Below are positions 49,571 through 57,984 of a stretch of DNA of 64,000 bases, one piece after another (positions within the stretch are counted from its first letter, which is position 1; each line of letters opens with the position of its first letter). A program made the position numbers and the translations under genes. Below the pieces are notes generated by a model. The model ran no database searches, had not been told where the DNA came from, and saw only the letters and a list, made by a program, of their open reading frames with translations. Source of the stretch: JBBDMX01 sp040878035 (GTDB lineage: Bacteria; Planctomycetota; Phycisphaerae; Phycisphaerales; Phycisphaeraceae); the NCBI GenBank assembly GCA_040878035.1, contig JBBDMX010000030.1:62001-126000 (forward strand), written 5' to 3'.

Positions 49571-49874
49571 GTTCGTCCCATCAATGGCCTTGGCGAAACT
49601 GGCCGAACCAGCCGAGTCATTGCTTATTAATTGGGCAGTTTTTTTTAATCTGGCCCGCAATTCTCCTTGACAATGATACACTAGGACATTAGATTTCAAT
49701 AATGCTTTCGAATTATATTTTCGGTCACGTTTAGCCAGCGGATTCAACTTCATGTCAGGCAGCGGTGTCAGGCAGGAATGTGGTTTTGGGAAAATGCGGA
49801 GCTTTCGGGGGGCCGGGAGTCCGGGGGGATGGTTGACGGCAAATCACAGATCACCGAACAAAAGGAGGCAACGC
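49571..49874. other. Divergent promoter region
   Basis: About 300 bp, AT-rich around 49620-49730, between the alpha-galactosidase and the PEP-CTERM gene. It contains the plus-strand promoter at 49667-49695. No gene is supported; the long frames crossing it on both strands have no ribosome-binding sites. Confidence 0.6.
49667..49695 (+). promoter_or_regulatory. Sigma70-type promoter of the second PEP-CTERM gene
   Basis: TTGACA (49667-49672), 17-bp spacer, TAGATT (49690-49695). It gives a leader of about 170 nt before the ATG at 49875. The box pattern resembles the promoter of the first PEP-CTERM gene at 39060-39088. Confidence 0.55.
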
Positions 49875-51668
49875 ATGTCTAAGCACCGAAAGTTTCGTGG
49901 GCTTTTCACTTTGGCGGCAGTCGCGGGTGCTTTGGGATGTCTGGCCCAGGCGGCTCAGGCGAACGTGAGCGTCGTGTTTTACTGGCCGACGAATACCAGC
50001 CTTGACTGGAGCAACATCCAGGACAGCAGCGTGGGGGATACGACGGGGTGGAGCGACGTCGTCGGTAGTGACGGCATCGGCGACATCGCGGACAACGCCA
50101 ACGCGGGCTCAGGTAATTTTGCCACGGCGCGCTTTACCAACATGACCGGCCGGGTGATTACGCTAGACGCCAGCCATACAGTCGGCAACCTCTGGTACAA
50201 CTGGAATGGTACCGGAGGCTCCACAGCCTCAGGCAGCATGACTATCTCGCCCAGCGGTGGCAGCGTGCTGACGCTGGACAGGGGCGACAATGCCGCGCCC
50301 GAAATTCATGTCGGCTATCGGTTTGCGCAGAACGACCACACCCTCGGCTTGTTCATCAGCGCCACCCTCGCCGGCAATGACGGATTCAGTCTTAAGGGGC
50401 CCACTACGGACTCATACTCCGGACGCGGACTGATCCTCAGCGGCGTGAACACGATCAGCGGCACTGCTAGCGTCGGCAGCAGCGTCAGGCTCGAACTGCG
50501 GAACGTCCAGTCCGCCGAGTTTTTGACGCTTCAAATGGCCGGCGGTTCGATGCTTGGCCTGCGCCACGACGTGGATGGCGCGACGTTCGTGACCGGAACG
50601 AACCCCAATACCCTCGTGGTGGGCGTCGGTCTTAGGCAGGTCACCAACAACGCGACGACCACGATCAATGTCGATCGGGCCTCGGCCGGCGGCGGAACGG
50701 GCCACCTCCTGAAGCTTGCGGGCGATTACGCTGTGACGGGTGGCAACGGCACCAAGACGCTGAACATCACCGGCGGCAACGGCTACAGCCTGGAGATGAC
50801 GGGGAACTTCAACAACACCACCGCGACGGCGGTCAACATCAACGCCGACTCGGCCAACTTCAAGCTGTCCGGCAGCACGGCTGCCATCGGTAGCGTCGGC
50901 CTGCAATTGGGCGGACTGGCGGCGTCCGGCATCAACGAAATCGCTGCCGACATCAGCGGAACCGGCGCCGTCACCAAGCTGAATGACACCTCCACCTGGA
51001 CGCTGTCAGGCACCAATGCGTACAGCGGCGTGACCAACATCAACGGCGGCACCTTGCTGGTCAACGGCACGCACTCCGGCGGAGCCGTATATACCGTCAA
51101 CACCGGCGGCAAGCTCGGCGGCACCGGCAGCATCGCCTCGGCCATCACCGTCAACACCGGCGGCACCTTGGCCCCCGGCGCCAGCATCGAGAGCTTGGCC
51201 TCCGGCTCCAACACCTGGAACGGCGGCGGCAACCTTGAGTTCGAGTTCAGCACCGACGGCAGCGGCGCTCCTGGCACCGAAGGGGACCAACTGGCGATCA
51301 CCGGAGGTCTTGACCTGACCGGTGCATCCTCCGGCAACCCCTTCACCATCAAGCTGTTCACCATGGCCGACGCGAACACTCCGGGCGCGCTGGCCACGTG
51401 GAACGCCAACCTCGGCCACACATGGGCCAGCTTCGTTACCACCACCACCGGATTCACTCTTTTCGACTCCAGCAAGTTCGTCTTTGACACCGCCGGTTTC
51501 CTTAACGGGACACCGACAGGCACCTTCAGCGTGGTACAGAACGGCCAGAACGCCAACAACCTGGACCTAGTCTATATCGTCCCCGAACCGGCAAGCCTGG
51601 CGCTCCTGGGTCTGGGCGGCCTGCTGATGATCCACCGGCGGCGGCGTGAGCAGGGTCTGGGCAAATAA
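49875..51668 (+). CDS. Secreted PEP-CTERM protein with autotransporter-associated beta-strand repeats
   Basis: The product is 597 residues. A perfect AAAGGAGG lies 7 bases before ATG 49875, and the signal peptide ends AAQANVS. The body is a beta-solenoid, including GGLAASGINEIAADISGTGA and the diagnostic TWTLSGTNAYSGVTNINGGT, then LLVNGTHSGG and GGKLGGTGSIASAITVNTGG. The end is VPEPASLALLGLGGLLMIHR with basic residues, an exosortase signal. Segments match the following gene closely (RGLILSGVNTISGTA there reads VTLGGANTISGTV), so the passengers are paralogous. Confidence 0.88.
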   Translation: MSKHRKFRGLFTLAAVAGALGCLAQAAQANVSVVFYWPTNTSLDWSNIQDSSVGDTTGWSDVVGSDGIGDIADNANAGSGNFATARFTNMTGRVITLDASHTVGNLWYNWNGTGGSTASGSMTISPSGGSVLTLDRGDNAAPEIHVGYRFAQNDHTLGLFISATLAGNDGFSLKGPTTDSYSGRGLILSGVNTISGTASVGSSVRLELRNVQSAEFLTLQMAGGSMLGLRHDVDGATFVTGTNPNTLVVGVGLRQVTNNATTTINVDRASAGGGTGHLLKLAGDYAVTGGNGTKTLNITGGNGYSLEMTGNFNNTTATAVNINADSANFKLSGSTAAIGSVGLQLGGLAASGINEIAADISGTGAVTKLNDTSTWTLSGTNAYSGVTNINGGTLLVNGTHSGGAVYTVNTGGKLGGTGSIASAITVNTGGTLAPGASIESLASGSNTWNGGGNLEFEFSTDGSGAPGTEGDQLAITGGLDLTGASSGNPFTIKLFTMADANTPGALATWNANLGHTWASFVTTTTGFTLFDSSKFVFDTAGFLNGTPTGTFSVVQNGQNANNLDLVYIVPEPASLALLGLGGLLMIHRRRREQGLGK

Positions 51669-51760
51669 GGTGTCTCGCACCAGCCCGGAGAGGGGAGTCA
51701 TGAACTGGGGCTTCTTCGTGGAGCCACGTGCATGTCTTCTTACCTCAAAGGGACCAGTAA

Positions 51761-54616
51761 ATGTCAATGTCGAGAACGTCGGTTCTGATGGCGGCGGCAG
51801 TGGTGGCGGTGGCGGTGGCGGTATTGGGACAGGCGCGCTTAGCCGGGGCGGTGACCTATCACTGGAACGTCAACAGCTCGGGCAACTGGAGCGATATAAC
51901 CAAGTGGGCCGACGGCGTTCCCGCCGATGGCAGCGGCAACGTCGCGCGGTTCAATCTCTTCAACGCCAACCGGACGGTGACGCTCGACAGCAACCGGACC
52001 ATCAGCGAGGTCTGGTACAACGACTCGGACGGCTCGGGCAGCAATCAAGGCAACACGCCCTCGAGCAACTGTAGCATCACGATCGGCGGCGGCAACACGT
52101 TGACGCTGGCGGGCGGCACACCGTCGATCTACATCGGCAGGTTGCGTCAGGACGCCGGCTACCCCAATGCCGGCGACAGCGTGATCATCAACGCCATCCT
52201 GGCGGGCACCGCGGGTGTCAAGATCAACTCAACGCCGTCCTACACCCAATCGGGCGTGACCCTGGGCGGCGCCAACACGATCAGCGGCACGGTTTACGGC
52301 TACAAGGTCCTGGGACTGAAGAACCTCCTGGCGCTTCAGAATGCCACAATCCGACTGACCGGCAGTAGCACGGCTGGCACGCTTCGGCTCTATGACGACG
52401 CCGATGGCGCCACGTTCCTGACCGCCGGCCTGACGCAGACGGGCACCGGCGGCCCGGCCACGATCTACGTCGATCAAAAGTCCACCGGCGGCGGAACCGG
52501 CCACGTCCTCAAACTCGCCGGCAACTACACCGGCGCCACCACCGGCGGCACCAAGTCCATCAACGTCACGGGCGCCAACGGCTACAGCCTGGAACTGACC
52601 GGAACGGTCACCAACAACACGTTGCCGATGACCGTCAACGCCAACTCCGCCAATGTCAAACTGTCGGGGGCCCTGGTGGACCTCGGGTCGGGCGGCCTGG
52701 TGGTCGGCGGCACCCTGGCCACGGGCGAAAACGAAATCACCGGCGAAATCCACGGCGCCGGCGGCCTGACCAAATCGGGCACGTCGACCTGGATCCTCTC
52801 CGGCGACAACACCTACGCGGGCACGACCACCATCAGCGGCGGAAAGCTGCTCATCGACGGCTCGACCACCGACCAGGGCAACTACCTCTTTGGCACACTC
52901 AGCGCCGAGGCGACGCTGGGCGGCGCGGGAACCATCGGCCTGGCGAGCAACAGCAGCCTGACCGTCGCCGGTACTTCCGGCGCGGCCCAGGCGGTGGTCA
53001 AGCCCAGCTTCGCCCTGGACCCACTCATTGTCAAGACCAGCGGCTCGGGCGCGACGGTCATCGGCAACTACGGCGTGCTGGACATCGCCCTGACGGGCGA
53101 CACCATCGCTCTGCTGCGCGTCGGTTCGCTCAACCTGGCCAGCACGTCGGACAAGATTCGCATCACCGCCAGCGGCACGCAGACACGCAACCGCTACGTA
53201 TTCTGCACTTACAGCGGAACCTTGACGGGCACGTTCACCCTGACGCAATTCACGGGCCTGCCGGGCAGCGCCTGGATTGACTACAGCACACCGGGCCAGA
53301 TCGCGGTGGTGCTGGCGGCCGGACCGGCGCTGGTGGCGTTCCCCGGCGCCGAGGGCTTCGGCGCCGACGCCGTGGGCGGCCGCGGCGGAGCGGTCATCGA
53401 GGTGACTAACCTCAACAACACCGGCACCGGCAGCCTGCGCGCCGCCTGCTCCGCCAGCGGGGCACGCACCATTGTCTTCCGCGTCAGCGGCAACATCGAG
53501 TTGACCAGCGACATCAACATCACCCAGCCCTATTGCACCATCGCCGGCCAGACCTCGCCCGGCGGCATCTGCGTGACCGGCGGCTGGGGGATGATCGTCA
53601 AGACGCACAACGTGGTGATCCGCGGCATGAGATACCGCACCGGCGACTTGTACATCTATCCCTTCCCGCCGGGCAAGGACCCTGACAACCGCGACTCCTT
53701 CGGCGTCGGCACCGGCAGCGGCGCGGCCCAGCACGTCATCTTTGACCGCTGCTCCTTCAGTTGGGCCATCGACGACAACGTGGACACCTGGTATCCGGTC
53801 GATTACGTCACGTTTCAGAACTGCATCTTCAGCGAGCCGCTGTGGAACGCCGGGCATCCCAAGGGCGCGCACGGTTTTAATTTCCTCATCGGCGATCACG
53901 CCAAGCGCGTCTCGGTGCATCACAACCTGCTGATGCACGCCAACGACCGCAGCCCGGGCATCAAGCAGGATTGCACGGGCACGTTCATCAACAACGTGGT
54001 GTACAACTGGGGTTGGGTGGCCATGGACTTCTTCAAGGAATCCAGCGCTACCGAAGCGATGACCTTCGACGTTGTGGGCAACCTCTTCATCCCCGGGCTG
54101 GACACCAGCTCGAACAAGGGCATCTATTTCCGCACGGGCAGCAGCGGGCCCACGGCGACGAGCCGGTTCTTCCTCTACGGCAACATCGGACCGGGCCGCA
54201 GCGACTCGAGCCAGCCGGAATGGAACGCCGCCGGCGGCGGGAACAACCCCGACTGGCACGCCACGAGTTTGGTGATGGGTTTGGCGGGCGTGACCCTGCA
54301 CAAAGCCGACGACGACCTGCTCAACCACGTGCTGGCCAACGCCGGCGCCACCGTTCCGCGCGACTCGGTGGACCAGCGGCTCGTCGGCCAGGTGATCGCC
54401 GGCACCGGGGAATACATCGACTCGCAGGAGCAGGTGGGCGGCTGGCCCGACCTTTCGGCCGGCGCCGCCCCGACCGACACCGATCACGACGGCATGCCTG
54501 ACGCCTGGGAAACCGCCATGGGCCTCAACCCCAACCTCGCCTCCGACCGCAACGGTGACCTCGACGGCGACGGTTACACCAACCTTGAGGAGTATCTTGC
54601 CTCGCTGTTTGAGTGA
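51761..54616 (+). CDS. Beta-strand-repeat passenger fused to PL1-like pectate lyase and Ca-binding tail
   Basis: The product is 951 residues. AAAGGGA precedes the ATG, and the signal peptide ends RLAGAVTY. Residues about 30-520 are autotransporter-associated beta-strand repeats (TSTWILSGDNTYAGTTTISG, GGKLLIDGST). From about 525 there is a polysaccharide lyase family 1 domain: VAFPGAEGFGADAVGGRGG, EVTNLNNTGTGSLRAA, YCTIAGQTSPGGICVTG, VIFDRCSFSWAIDDNVD, VHHNLLMHANDRSPGIK. The C-terminus has two Asp-rich Ca-binding loops (DTDHDGMPDAWE and DLDGDGYTNLEEYL). It degrades pectin outside the cell while the repeat part may anchor it in a matrix. No PEP-CTERM signal is present. Confidence 0.88.
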   Translation: MSMSRTSVLMAAAVVAVAVAVLGQARLAGAVTYHWNVNSSGNWSDITKWADGVPADGSGNVARFNLFNANRTVTLDSNRTISEVWYNDSDGSGSNQGNTPSSNCSITIGGGNTLTLAGGTPSIYIGRLRQDAGYPNAGDSVIINAILAGTAGVKINSTPSYTQSGVTLGGANTISGTVYGYKVLGLKNLLALQNATIRLTGSSTAGTLRLYDDADGATFLTAGLTQTGTGGPATIYVDQKSTGGGTGHVLKLAGNYTGATTGGTKSINVTGANGYSLELTGTVTNNTLPMTVNANSANVKLSGALVDLGSGGLVVGGTLATGENEITGEIHGAGGLTKSGTSTWILSGDNTYAGTTTISGGKLLIDGSTTDQGNYLFGTLSAEATLGGAGTIGLASNSSLTVAGTSGAAQAVVKPSFALDPLIVKTSGSGATVIGNYGVLDIALTGDTIALLRVGSLNLASTSDKIRITASGTQTRNRYVFCTYSGTLTGTFTLTQFTGLPGSAWIDYSTPGQIAVVLAAGPALVAFPGAEGFGADAVGGRGGAVIEVTNLNNTGTGSLRAACSASGARTIVFRVSGNIELTSDINITQPYCTIAGQTSPGGICVTGGWGMIVKTHNVVIRGMRYRTGDLYIYPFPPGKDPDNRDSFGVGTGSGAAQHVIFDRCSFSWAIDDNVDTWYPVDYVTFQNCIFSEPLWNAGHPKGAHGFNFLIGDHAKRVSVHHNLLMHANDRSPGIKQDCTGTFINNVVYNWGWVAMDFFKESSATEAMTFDVVGNLFIPGLDTSSNKGIYFRTGSSGPTATSRFFLYGNIGPGRSDSSQPEWNAAGGGNNPDWHATSLVMGLAGVTLHKADDDLLNHVLANAGATVPRDSVDQRLVGQVIAGTGEYIDSQEQVGGWPDLSAGAAPTDTDHDGMPDAWETAMGLNPNLASDRNGDLDGDGYTNLEEYLASLFE

Positions 54617-54947
54617 TCGTCGTGGTTTACGAGAATTGAAAGTGCTCTTGAATTCTGCCGCAGTCAGCGTATGCTGGTAAGCATCGGCTGGGTCCAAATC
54701 CACGGTGGGCCACTGTGTATCCATGGATCACCCTAGGCAAGCCCCCCTGGACCGGGCTTGCCTGGGCTTTGGCCCGCAAGCCTGGCGTTGTTGGGCTTGA
54801 CGGGCGTGTTAGTGTTGCCCCCCCGTAGGTGGCAACCAGTGCGGCGCTGATGCGCGCCGCCGACGCAGGAAAAGCGCCCCGGCGCCAAAGGGCGGGTAGG
54901 CGACGCCCGGATGACGATTTCCGCGATGGGGATGAACTGAGACGACG
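54617..54947. other. Intergenic region with terminator
   Basis: About 330 bp with no gene. It has a strong hairpin at 54735-54763 and a smaller GTTGCC/GGCAAC stem near 54813-54836. No clear promoter box was found for the gene at 54948. Confidence 0.55.
54735..54763. terminator. 10-bp hairpin terminator after the pectate lyase gene
   Basis: Perfect stem AGGCAAGCCC / GGGCTTGCCT with a 9-nt loop, about 120 bp after the pectate lyase stop. It is GC-rich and the U-tract is weak. Confidence 0.6.
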
Positions 54948-55874
54948 ATGCATACCCATCACCATCCCAAGCTGCTGGCCATCGGCAACAGTTTCTCCCG
55001 CAACGCCACGGAGTACCTGCCGTGCTTCGCCCAGTCGCAGGGCCGGCAGGTGACCCTGGGCCACGCCGCGTTGGGCGGCTGGTCGTTGGAAAAGCATTGG
55101 ACTTTCGCCCAGAAGTACGAGGCCGCCCCGAACGATCCGGAAGGCAAGCCCTACACTCTGGCGGCAACTGACGGCCAGCGCCAACCCGCCAGCCTCAAGC
55201 AGATGCTCCTGAGCCAGGGTTGGGACATCGTCACGCTTCAGCAGCACTCGTGGATCAGCCACGAAGTGGCCACGTATCAGCCCTTTGTGTCGCTGCTGGC
55301 GGAGTATGTTCGCCGCCACGCGCCGCAGGCGGTGTTGTGGATGCATGAGACCTGGGCGTACCGCGCCGACCATCCGCTGTTTAGGAAGGGCCTGACCCAG
55401 GAGCGGATGTACCAGGGCTTGCACCACGCCTACGCCACGGTCGCCGCGCAGATCGGCGCCCAACAGATCATCCCGGTGGGCACGGCGTTCCAGGACGCGC
55501 GTCAGGACCCGCGCTGGCAATTGGAGGTCGAGCAGGGCTTCGATCCCCAGGCCATGACCTATCCGCAAGTGCCCCGGCAGGTGCACATGCTATGCACCGG
55601 TTGGCACTGGAACCAGAAGCAGTCGCCGCCGTGTCTTGCCTACGACGGCAAGCACTGCGCCCCGGCGGGCAAGTACCTGGGCACGCTGGTGTGGCACCAG
55701 ATGCTTTTCGGCGATTTTGCCGACCAGCCCTTTGTCCCGCCGGAGTTGTCCCCTGACGATGCGGCGGTGCTACAGGACATCGCGCGCCGGACGATGCAGG
55801 GGCGACTGGAGCCCCACCGGCATGGGTGCCACGGCAGTGCGCTGGCGACGGTTAACGCCTTTACTGATTCATGA
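54948..55874 (+). CDS. SGNH-type hydrolase-like protein (DUF4886-like)
   Basis: The product is 308 residues and cytosolic. Block I is KLLAIGNSFSRNATEYL (Ser in GNSFS), and QGWDIVTLQQHSWIS and AVLWMHETWAYR match DUF4886-type SGNH hydrolases. The C-terminal region has YDGKHCAPAGKYLGTLVWHQ, which supplies the catalytic Asp/His block (D-x-x-H). It may deacetylate or de-esterify pectin fragments. It is upstream of the lyase-pseudopilin gene, with 28 bp between stop and start. Confidence 0.82.
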   Translation: MHTHHHPKLLAIGNSFSRNATEYLPCFAQSQGRQVTLGHAALGGWSLEKHWTFAQKYEAAPNDPEGKPYTLAATDGQRQPASLKQMLLSQGWDIVTLQQHSWISHEVATYQPFVSLLAEYVRRHAPQAVLWMHETWAYRADHPLFRKGLTQERMYQGLHHAYATVAAQIGAQQIIPVGTAFQDARQDPRWQLEVEQGFDPQAMTYPQVPRQVHMLCTGWHWNQKQSPPCLAYDGKHCAPAGKYLGTLVWHQMLFGDFADQPFVPPELSPDDAAVLQDIARRTMQGRLEPHRHGCHGSALATVNAFTDS

Positions 55875-55902
55875 CGTACTTCACACCTGGACAGGATTGA
55901 AC

Positions 55903-57885
55903 ATGACCGTCGGATGCGAATGGAACAGTGAGATCAGCGAATACCGCGACCCGCACACGGGTTGCCTGGTGCGGCAGTTGACCAATTACAAAGGCCACAG
56001 CCATCACCTGTACTTCACCAATCCCGGCTGGTTCGCGGGCCACGACGGCGGCCGCAAACTCCTCTTGGGCAGCGATCGCAACAACCGCAGCAATCTCTTT
56101 AGCGTCGATCTGGACAGCGGACAAATCACCCAGCACACCGACTCGGACCTGGCCTGCCAGACCGCGTTTCTCAATCCCACGCGAAGCGAAGTGTGCTTCT
56201 GGCGCGGCCAACGGGAACTCATCGCCCTGGACCTGCACAGCCACCGCGAACGCTTCCTGTATCGCATCGAGGAGGGATTCAAGCCGAGCATCGTCAGCGT
56301 GACCAGCGACGGCCGATTCGCCTGCGCCGCGGTGTATGAAGACCTGTCGCACCGGTTCCGCGTGGACCTGAGCCACGGCTACGTGGGCTTCAAGGAGTAC
56401 TGGGCCGCCAAGCCACTGAGCAAGATCGTTGTCATCCCGCTCGACGGGGCCTCGGGAAGCCCGGCGCACGAAATACTCGTCGAAAAATGCTGGATCGGCC
56501 ACGTCAATACCAGCCCCACCCAGCCCAACATACTCACTTTTTGCCACGAAGGACCGTGGGAGAGCGTCGATCAGCGCATCTGGGGCATGGACCTGAACAC
56601 TGGCAAGACCTGGCCGATCCGCCCGCGCCAGGTCGAAGGCGAGCGCATCGGCCACGAATACTGGTTGGCCGATGGCGTTCACGTCGGCTACCACGGCAGC
56701 CGGCCCGACGGTTCCAAACTCATCGGCCACATCCGCTTCGACGACAGCTCGCCCTCCGGGGCCGGGGGCGGGGCCGGGGGCGTCGAGTCCAGCTTCCCCC
56801 ATCACACCCAGCACATCCACTCGAACACCACCGACCTGATCGTCGGCGATGGCACCGGCGGCGGCCGAGTCGTGCGCCTGTGGAGATGGAACCCGCGGAC
56901 CGCCGGCTACGACGGCCCCCGCGCCCTGTGCGAACACCAGTGCTCGGCACACGCCCAGGTCTTGCACGTCCACCCGCGCTTCAGCCCCGATGGCTCCAAA
57001 GTCGTCTTCACCAGCGACCGCACCGGCTACGGCCAGGTCTATGAAGTGGAAGTGCCGGCCTTTGAGTCCCTGCCGCAGTTGCCCGCCGATAAGGAGCCCG
57101 CCATGAGCAAGCCCCGGATCGCTGCGTCACTGGCCGCCAGCCCCGCATTCACTCTGGTGGAGCTATTGGTGGTGATCTCGATCATCGCACTGTTGATCGC
57201 GATGTTGTTGCCGGCTTTGGGTTCTGCTCGCGATGCGGCCAAGACCATGAAGTGCCAGGCCATGCTGCGGCAGGTCGCCAACGCCAATGCCAACTATGTG
57301 GAGCAGTCGCGGGGGTGGAATGTGCTGCTGTGTGGGGCCACTTCGTCGTTGAACAACGCCGATCCCACTGAAGACGAAACCAAATGGTACGCCGATCGCC
57401 TGTTCAAGGAGTTGATGAATGTCCCGCCGAGAATCGCGGGGGACATCACCGTATGGCCTAACTCGTATGCTTGTCCGGCTTCCAATCAAGCACTTAGGCC
57501 CAGCGCCACCGGCGGCGCCAGCCCCAGTTACTACGGTTACAACTACACCTATCACACGGGCTCGACGATTGCCCGGCAGCGATGGAGGGATCGCTATGAC
57601 CGGGATGCCGACTCCACCGGAGGCGTGATCACTCGCGCCTACCGCGGCTTTTCCGGGAAGCAGATCGTCAGTCCCGCCCAAAAACTGGCGTGGATCGACG
57701 CCACCAACTGGCAGGTGTGGAACGACGACGGGCCTCCGCCCCAACAGGTCGTTTGGCGCCATCCGGGCGAAACCACCAACGTGGTCTTCTTCGACGCTCA
57801 TGTGAAGAGCATGAAAGAGGATGCCATTGGACTGGGCGATCAATTCAACAATGTCACGATGGACATGTGGAATCTGGCCAATTGA
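55903..57885 (+). CDS. Oligogalacturonate lyase (PF14583 type) joined in frame to a pseudopilin
   Basis: One frame of 660 residues. Residues 1-400 (to 57102) are an oligogalacturonate-lyase-type propeller: EWNSEISEYRDPHTGCLVRQ, GHSHHLYFTNPGWF, LLLGSDRNNRSNLFSVDLDS, HVNTSPTQPNILTFCHEGPW, GERIGHEYWLADGV and RFSPDGSKVVFTSDRTG. This is about the full length of known lyases (around 390). It then runs without a stop into a pseudopilin (residues 401-660, start at 57103). AAGGAG and ATG are still in place at the junction. An out-of-frame TAA at 57090-57092 overlaps the ribosome-binding site, so a small indel may have removed the original stop. The lyase breaks down pectin oligomers in the cytosol. 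Whether fused or separate products are made is unknown. Confidence 0.8.
   Translation: MTVGCEWNSEISEYRDPHTGCLVRQLTNYKGHSHHLYFTNPGWFAGHDGGRKLLLGSDRNNRSNLFSVDLDSGQITQHTDSDLACQTAFLNPTRSEVCFWRGQRELIALDLHSHRERFLYRIEEGFKPSIVSVTSDGRFACAAVYEDLSHRFRVDLSHGYVGFKEYWAAKPLSKIVVIPLDGASGSPAHEILVEKCWIGHVNTSPTQPNILTFCHEGPWESVDQRIWGMDLNTGKTWPIRPRQVEGERIGHEYWLADGVHVGYHGSRPDGSKLIGHIRFDDSSPSGAGGGAGGVESSFPHHTQHIHSNTTDLIVGDGTGGGRVVRLWRWNPRTAGYDGPRALCEHQCSAHAQVLHVHPRFSPDGSKVVFTSDRTGYGQVYEVEVPAFESLPQLPADKEPAMSKPRIAASLAASPAFTLVELLVVISIIALLIAMLLPALGSARDAAKTMKCQAMLRQVANANANYVEQSRGWNVLLCGATSSLNNADPTEDETKWYADRLFKELMNVPPRIAGDITVWPNSYACPASNQALRPSATGGASPSYYGYNYTYHTGSTIARQRWRDRYDRDADSTGGVITRAYRGFSGKQIVSPAQKLAWIDATNWQVWNDDGPPPQQVVWRHPGETTNVVFFDAHVKSMKEDAIGLGDQFNNVTMDMWNLAN
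57103..57885 (+). CDS. Pseudopilin-like protein, internal start within the fused frame
   Basis: 260 residues if translated from ATG 57103, which has AAGGAG six bases upstream. The leader is SPAFTLVELLVVISIIALLI, with Glu at +5. The body has the family segments SARDAAKTMKCQAMLRQV and YYGYNYTYHTGST, and ends with HPGETTNVVFFDAHVKSM (the H-x10-D-A-H variant). The leader would be buried in the middle of a fused protein, so independent initiation is likely for function. Confidence 0.8.
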   Translation: MSKPRIAASLAASPAFTLVELLVVISIIALLIAMLLPALGSARDAAKTMKCQAMLRQVANANANYVEQSRGWNVLLCGATSSLNNADPTEDETKWYADRLFKELMNVPPRIAGDITVWPNSYACPASNQALRPSATGGASPSYYGYNYTYHTGSTIARQRWRDRYDRDADSTGGVITRAYRGFSGKQIVSPAQKLAWIDATNWQVWNDDGPPPQQVVWRHPGETTNVVFFDAHVKSMKEDAIGLGDQFNNVTMDMWNLAN

Positions 57886-57918
57886 TTCGATTATTTGTGG
57901 CTGATGACGGTGAACTAC

Positions 57919-57947
57919 TTGATTCCGAACGCATTTGACGATAATAT
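57919..57947 (+). promoter_or_regulatory. Possible promoter of the LacI gene
   Basis: TTGATT (57919-57924), 17-bp spacer, TAATAT (57942-57947), in an AT-rich 100-bp gap. A second -10-like TATAAA overlaps it. It is read by eye. Confidence 0.35.
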
Positions 57948-57984
57948 AAAAGTGCTTCTGAAAATCTCTTGAAGCGAGGGATCC

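Noticed and set aside
49571..49753. N-terminal extension of the alpha-galactosidase to 49753
   Set aside because: The stretch is AT-rich, contains the promoter of the divergent gene, and codes for a sequence without family resemblance; ATG 49570 fits better.
52229..54724. 831-residue antisense frame
   Set aside because: It is Val/Gly/Ala/Arg-rich shadow coding opposite the pectate lyase fusion, with no motif and no ribosome-binding site.
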